64,000 nucleotides of DNA from Pipra filicauda (lineage: Eukaryota; Chordata; Aves; Passeriformes; Pipridae): NCBI RefSeq assembly GCF_003945595.2, contig NW_024104510.1:372001-436000 (forward strand), given 5' to 3'. Of the stretch, positions 61,563-64,000 are shown piece by piece; the stretch's first letter is position 1; every line of letters starts with the position of its first letter. Both the position numbers and the translations under genes were made by a program. Under the pieces are notes generated by a model. The model had not been told where the DNA came from and searched no databases. It saw nothing but the letters and a program-made list of their open reading frames with translations.

Positions 61563-63889
61563 CTGTTTGGGGGAAAAAAAAGAGAAAAACAAAAGGGAAA
61601 AATATTTTAAAGGAAAAAAATAGGTCTAGCAAGATAAGTCAGACACGTTTCAATGTTATCATGCATCATGTTTCTTAATTTCATCAGTATGATCTTATAC
61701 TTGAAGAACATAAAGACACTGAACATAGTACCGATGCCAAAACAGGATATCATTTCTCATGTGCTTCATCCCATGTAAAACATTGCAGAAGATTTGCCTA
61801 CACTATCTAAAAAGCAGGAAAATTACAGTAGAGCAGTGAAATAAAATGCAAATGCCACGTGATCTGAAGCAAAAAAATGAAACAAAAAAATGAACTTTTA
61901 ACTACATTCCAGCTCCCTGATAACCCCATGGCTCAGCGTACGGGTTGCTCTCCTACCCGTGGACAGCCGACCTGCACCAACACCCTGGAGCAGGGCACTC
62001 CTGCTGTGTTAGGGCATGGCATGGCACCGTGGTTTTTCCATGCACTGGCTGTATTCAAGCTCAGGTTGGGAAACCACAGCAGCGAAGGCATCCTTCGAGG
62101 CTGCGACAACGCCGAGCGACAGAGAACCACAACAGGAAACCCAGTAACTGCTAAAATGCACAAACCTTCCCAACAGCTGATGGGCCTTAACAGCCACGGG
62201 CTTCCCACCCCGCTGCCTCCCACCCAAAGCTTGGTGGCATTTGATTCACGTTCCCCTTCCACCAGCATAGCTCGTGGGTTTGGTGGATGCTCTTGGAGCA
62301 GGGTTTAGGGCTGCTGTAAATCCAGACACACTGAAGAAAGAGAGACTGATAGAAATACAGAAGATGCTGTAGGACACCAGCCATGGTTTCACATGGTGTC
62401 ACAGACTGGCAGCACAGCAGCCCTTCCAACACTAGGTTTTTGGGGAAAAAAGGACAATGAAGAGCAGCAGTTTCACTTAATTTCTACTGCATTACCTTAT
62501 ATCAATATTAGCTACTATGTAACCAACTTAAAGGGTAGTGCCTCGGGATGATACTCAGCTTGCACAAATCAATTAAATCCATGGCACTGCAACAGCTGAG
62601 GATTCAAGTAAATACGCATGTATGGAAGAAATTCAACAAATATTAAATCACCGCATTCTCATCCTTTTCTTCCAAATGCCAAGGACCCAATCCTGCAAGC
62701 TGCACGCTCAGAGTAGCACTAGAATAAACTTGAGTTCTGTGTATAAAGCTCTTACTGAAGTAGACTCAGGATTACTTTAAAAAACATAACCCTGATCCAT
62801 TCTGGTCATGTAAATTAAGTTAGTGATGAAAGAAGTCGAAGGCACTAATCCTACTGAGTAATCTATTCAAAGCTTCACTTCTTAAATGATCTACAATTTA
62901 TTCATATGACCAGTCAAATAAGCATTACTTACAAAAGGCTTTAACTACCAGTGCTTTCCCATCCATATTTATGTGTTGCAATACAGTTAAATTTAAAAGA
63001 AACTAATCAGCATTATCTTTTCAGAGTTGTTTGCCAGCGTGGTTAAAACCCCAGGCAGGGCACCACTGCTGACTCCCCTTACTGGTGGAACTGGTAACAC
63101 TGCCATTGGAGCATCGGGGCAATGTTGCCCTGTTACCCTCTGAGGCAAAACTATGGGGCACTGGAAAACCTAGAAAGGGCAAAATTAAAATAATAGAGGG
63201 TTGCCACTAAGTCTTGAGGTGCACTGATGAAAATCCTGGGAGTATCACTGCCTGGGAAACATGGCAGCCTGTTGAAAGTGCCTGAGAGTCTTTTTGGAAA
63301 CATTCAGCCCATAAGACCTGGCTGGAAGCCACTAAGATACACTAAGAGTATTGATTAAAAAAACCCTCACTGAAATACTAGCAATGATTAGCTGTAAGAC
63401 AAGATCCTCACTGAGGCTTTACAAACAGGATTCTGCTCAGGCACAGGAGGTTTCCCAAGCACTCTGTAGCAAGAGCAAGCCAATCTAAAGTGTCTTCCTA
63501 GTTTTCCCAGGCAATATAACACCTCTTCTCTGACAGCATTTCACACTGACTGAAGCCTCCTGCTACAGCCCCAACATTTCACCTCTGACATGAAAGCACC
63601 AGGCAACCCAAAACCTACACATTAGGGACTACTAGCAAAGAGCTGAACGCCAAATTTAGCTCCTGGTTACAGCACAATAAAACAAAAGTCAGCAGCATTT
63701 GAAAGATTCCCAGTTTCTACTGGACTCCAGAACAAGACTCCTAAGCAAACAAGCCAAATGCCCCAGGATTTTGATTTAGCATCCCCGAGCACGCAACCAC
63801 CTTCTTGGGGCCTCCAGGTATCACGGTGCCACCTGCAATCTCCTGTCTTTTGCGAAATATGACAGAAAATAAGCCTCGCAGCGCACGGT

Positions 63890-64000
63890 GAAAGAAGCAG
63901 GTTAATAAATGACAGCAAGAAGCGGCCTTTCCTCTCCCGGCCCCGGGGTCGGGGTCCCTCCCCGCCCGGGCAACACCTAGGGAGCGGTAAAGGTGTCTGT
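63890..64000. promoter_or_regulatory. Edge of a CpG island, probable SLC6A6 promoter side
   Basis: G+C and CpG rise sharply in the last ~100 bases (GCGGCC, CCCGGCCCCGGGGTCGGGGT, CCCCGCCCGGGC). This fits the start of a promoter island for the - strand SLC6A6 gene, whose first exon has not appeared in the window. No clear donor for a first exon is visible, so transcription probably starts beyond 64000. Confidence 0.5.

Larger units (their letters stand above)
42212..63890 (-). other. SLC6A6: SLC6A6 intron 1 (5' end not defined)
   Basis: At least 21.7 kb lies between the first coding exon and the CpG-rich end of the window. It contains CR1 remnants (53655-53885 and 57640-58295), an inverted repeat (57545-57578), a CpG-rich segment (about 45230-45480), A/T microsatellites (54373-54396), a G-run (50948-50956) and a CA-rich patch (61024-61092). 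ORFs are short and unconserved in appearance. Two candidate small exons are listed separately. Confidence 0.7.

Noticed and set aside
61877..62308. 143-codon ORF on the + strand, GC-rich
   Set aside because: Equally long frames are open on the opposite strand; no domain or initiation context.
1..64000. CRISPR array, operon, phage or bacterial mobile system
   Set aside because: No regularly spaced direct repeats, no dense ORF packing, and clear vertebrate exon-intron structure throughout.

Overview
This is a bird nuclear-genome window, most likely from a passerine. It contains no bacterial, viral or plasmid gene set. The bird assignment rests on CR1 retrotransposon pieces, on a SINE near 7005-7131 whose head is a decayed tRNA-Ile(AAT) and whose tail is a CR1 3' end (the composite type known from songbirds), and on vertebrate exon-intron structure with canonical splice sites.

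Two genes lie tail to tail. On the + strand, 1-6.4 kb is the 3' end of GRIP2 (glutamate receptor interacting protein 2): two exons (1680-1826 and 4271-4468) encode the seventh PDZ domain and the C-terminal tail, followed by a 3'UTR of about 1.95 kb ending after an AATAAA at 6397-6402. On the - strand, SLC6A6 (the Na+/Cl- dependent taurine transporter TauT) fills most of the window. I placed all 13 coding exons between 42200 (ATG) and 15499 (stop). The phases join without a break to 621 codons, giving 620 residues, the same length as mammalian TauT. Its 3'UTR appears to run about 6.9 kb, to an AATAAA at 8596-8601 (- strand). About 2.1 kb of intergenic sequence separates the two polyadenylation sites. 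The same convergent SLC6A6-GRIP2 pair exists in human 3p25.

The region from 42.2 to 64 kb is the large first intron of SLC6A6. It holds old CR1 pieces, a perfect AT-rich inverted repeat, a CpG-rich unexplained segment near 45.2-45.5 kb and two weakly supported candidate upstream exons. The last ~100 bases are GC/CpG-rich and probably mark the edge of the SLC6A6 promoter island, with the first non-coding exon just beyond the window.

No previously undescribed system is evident. The observations most worth checking are a GC-AG intron in SLC6A6, a cysteine at position 322 where mammalian TauT has the regulatory serine, candidate upstream exons that would extend TauT in frame, the CpG-decayed tRNA-Ile/CR1 SINE, and the unusually long 3'UTR. 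Most open reading frames outside the listed exons are chance ORFs.
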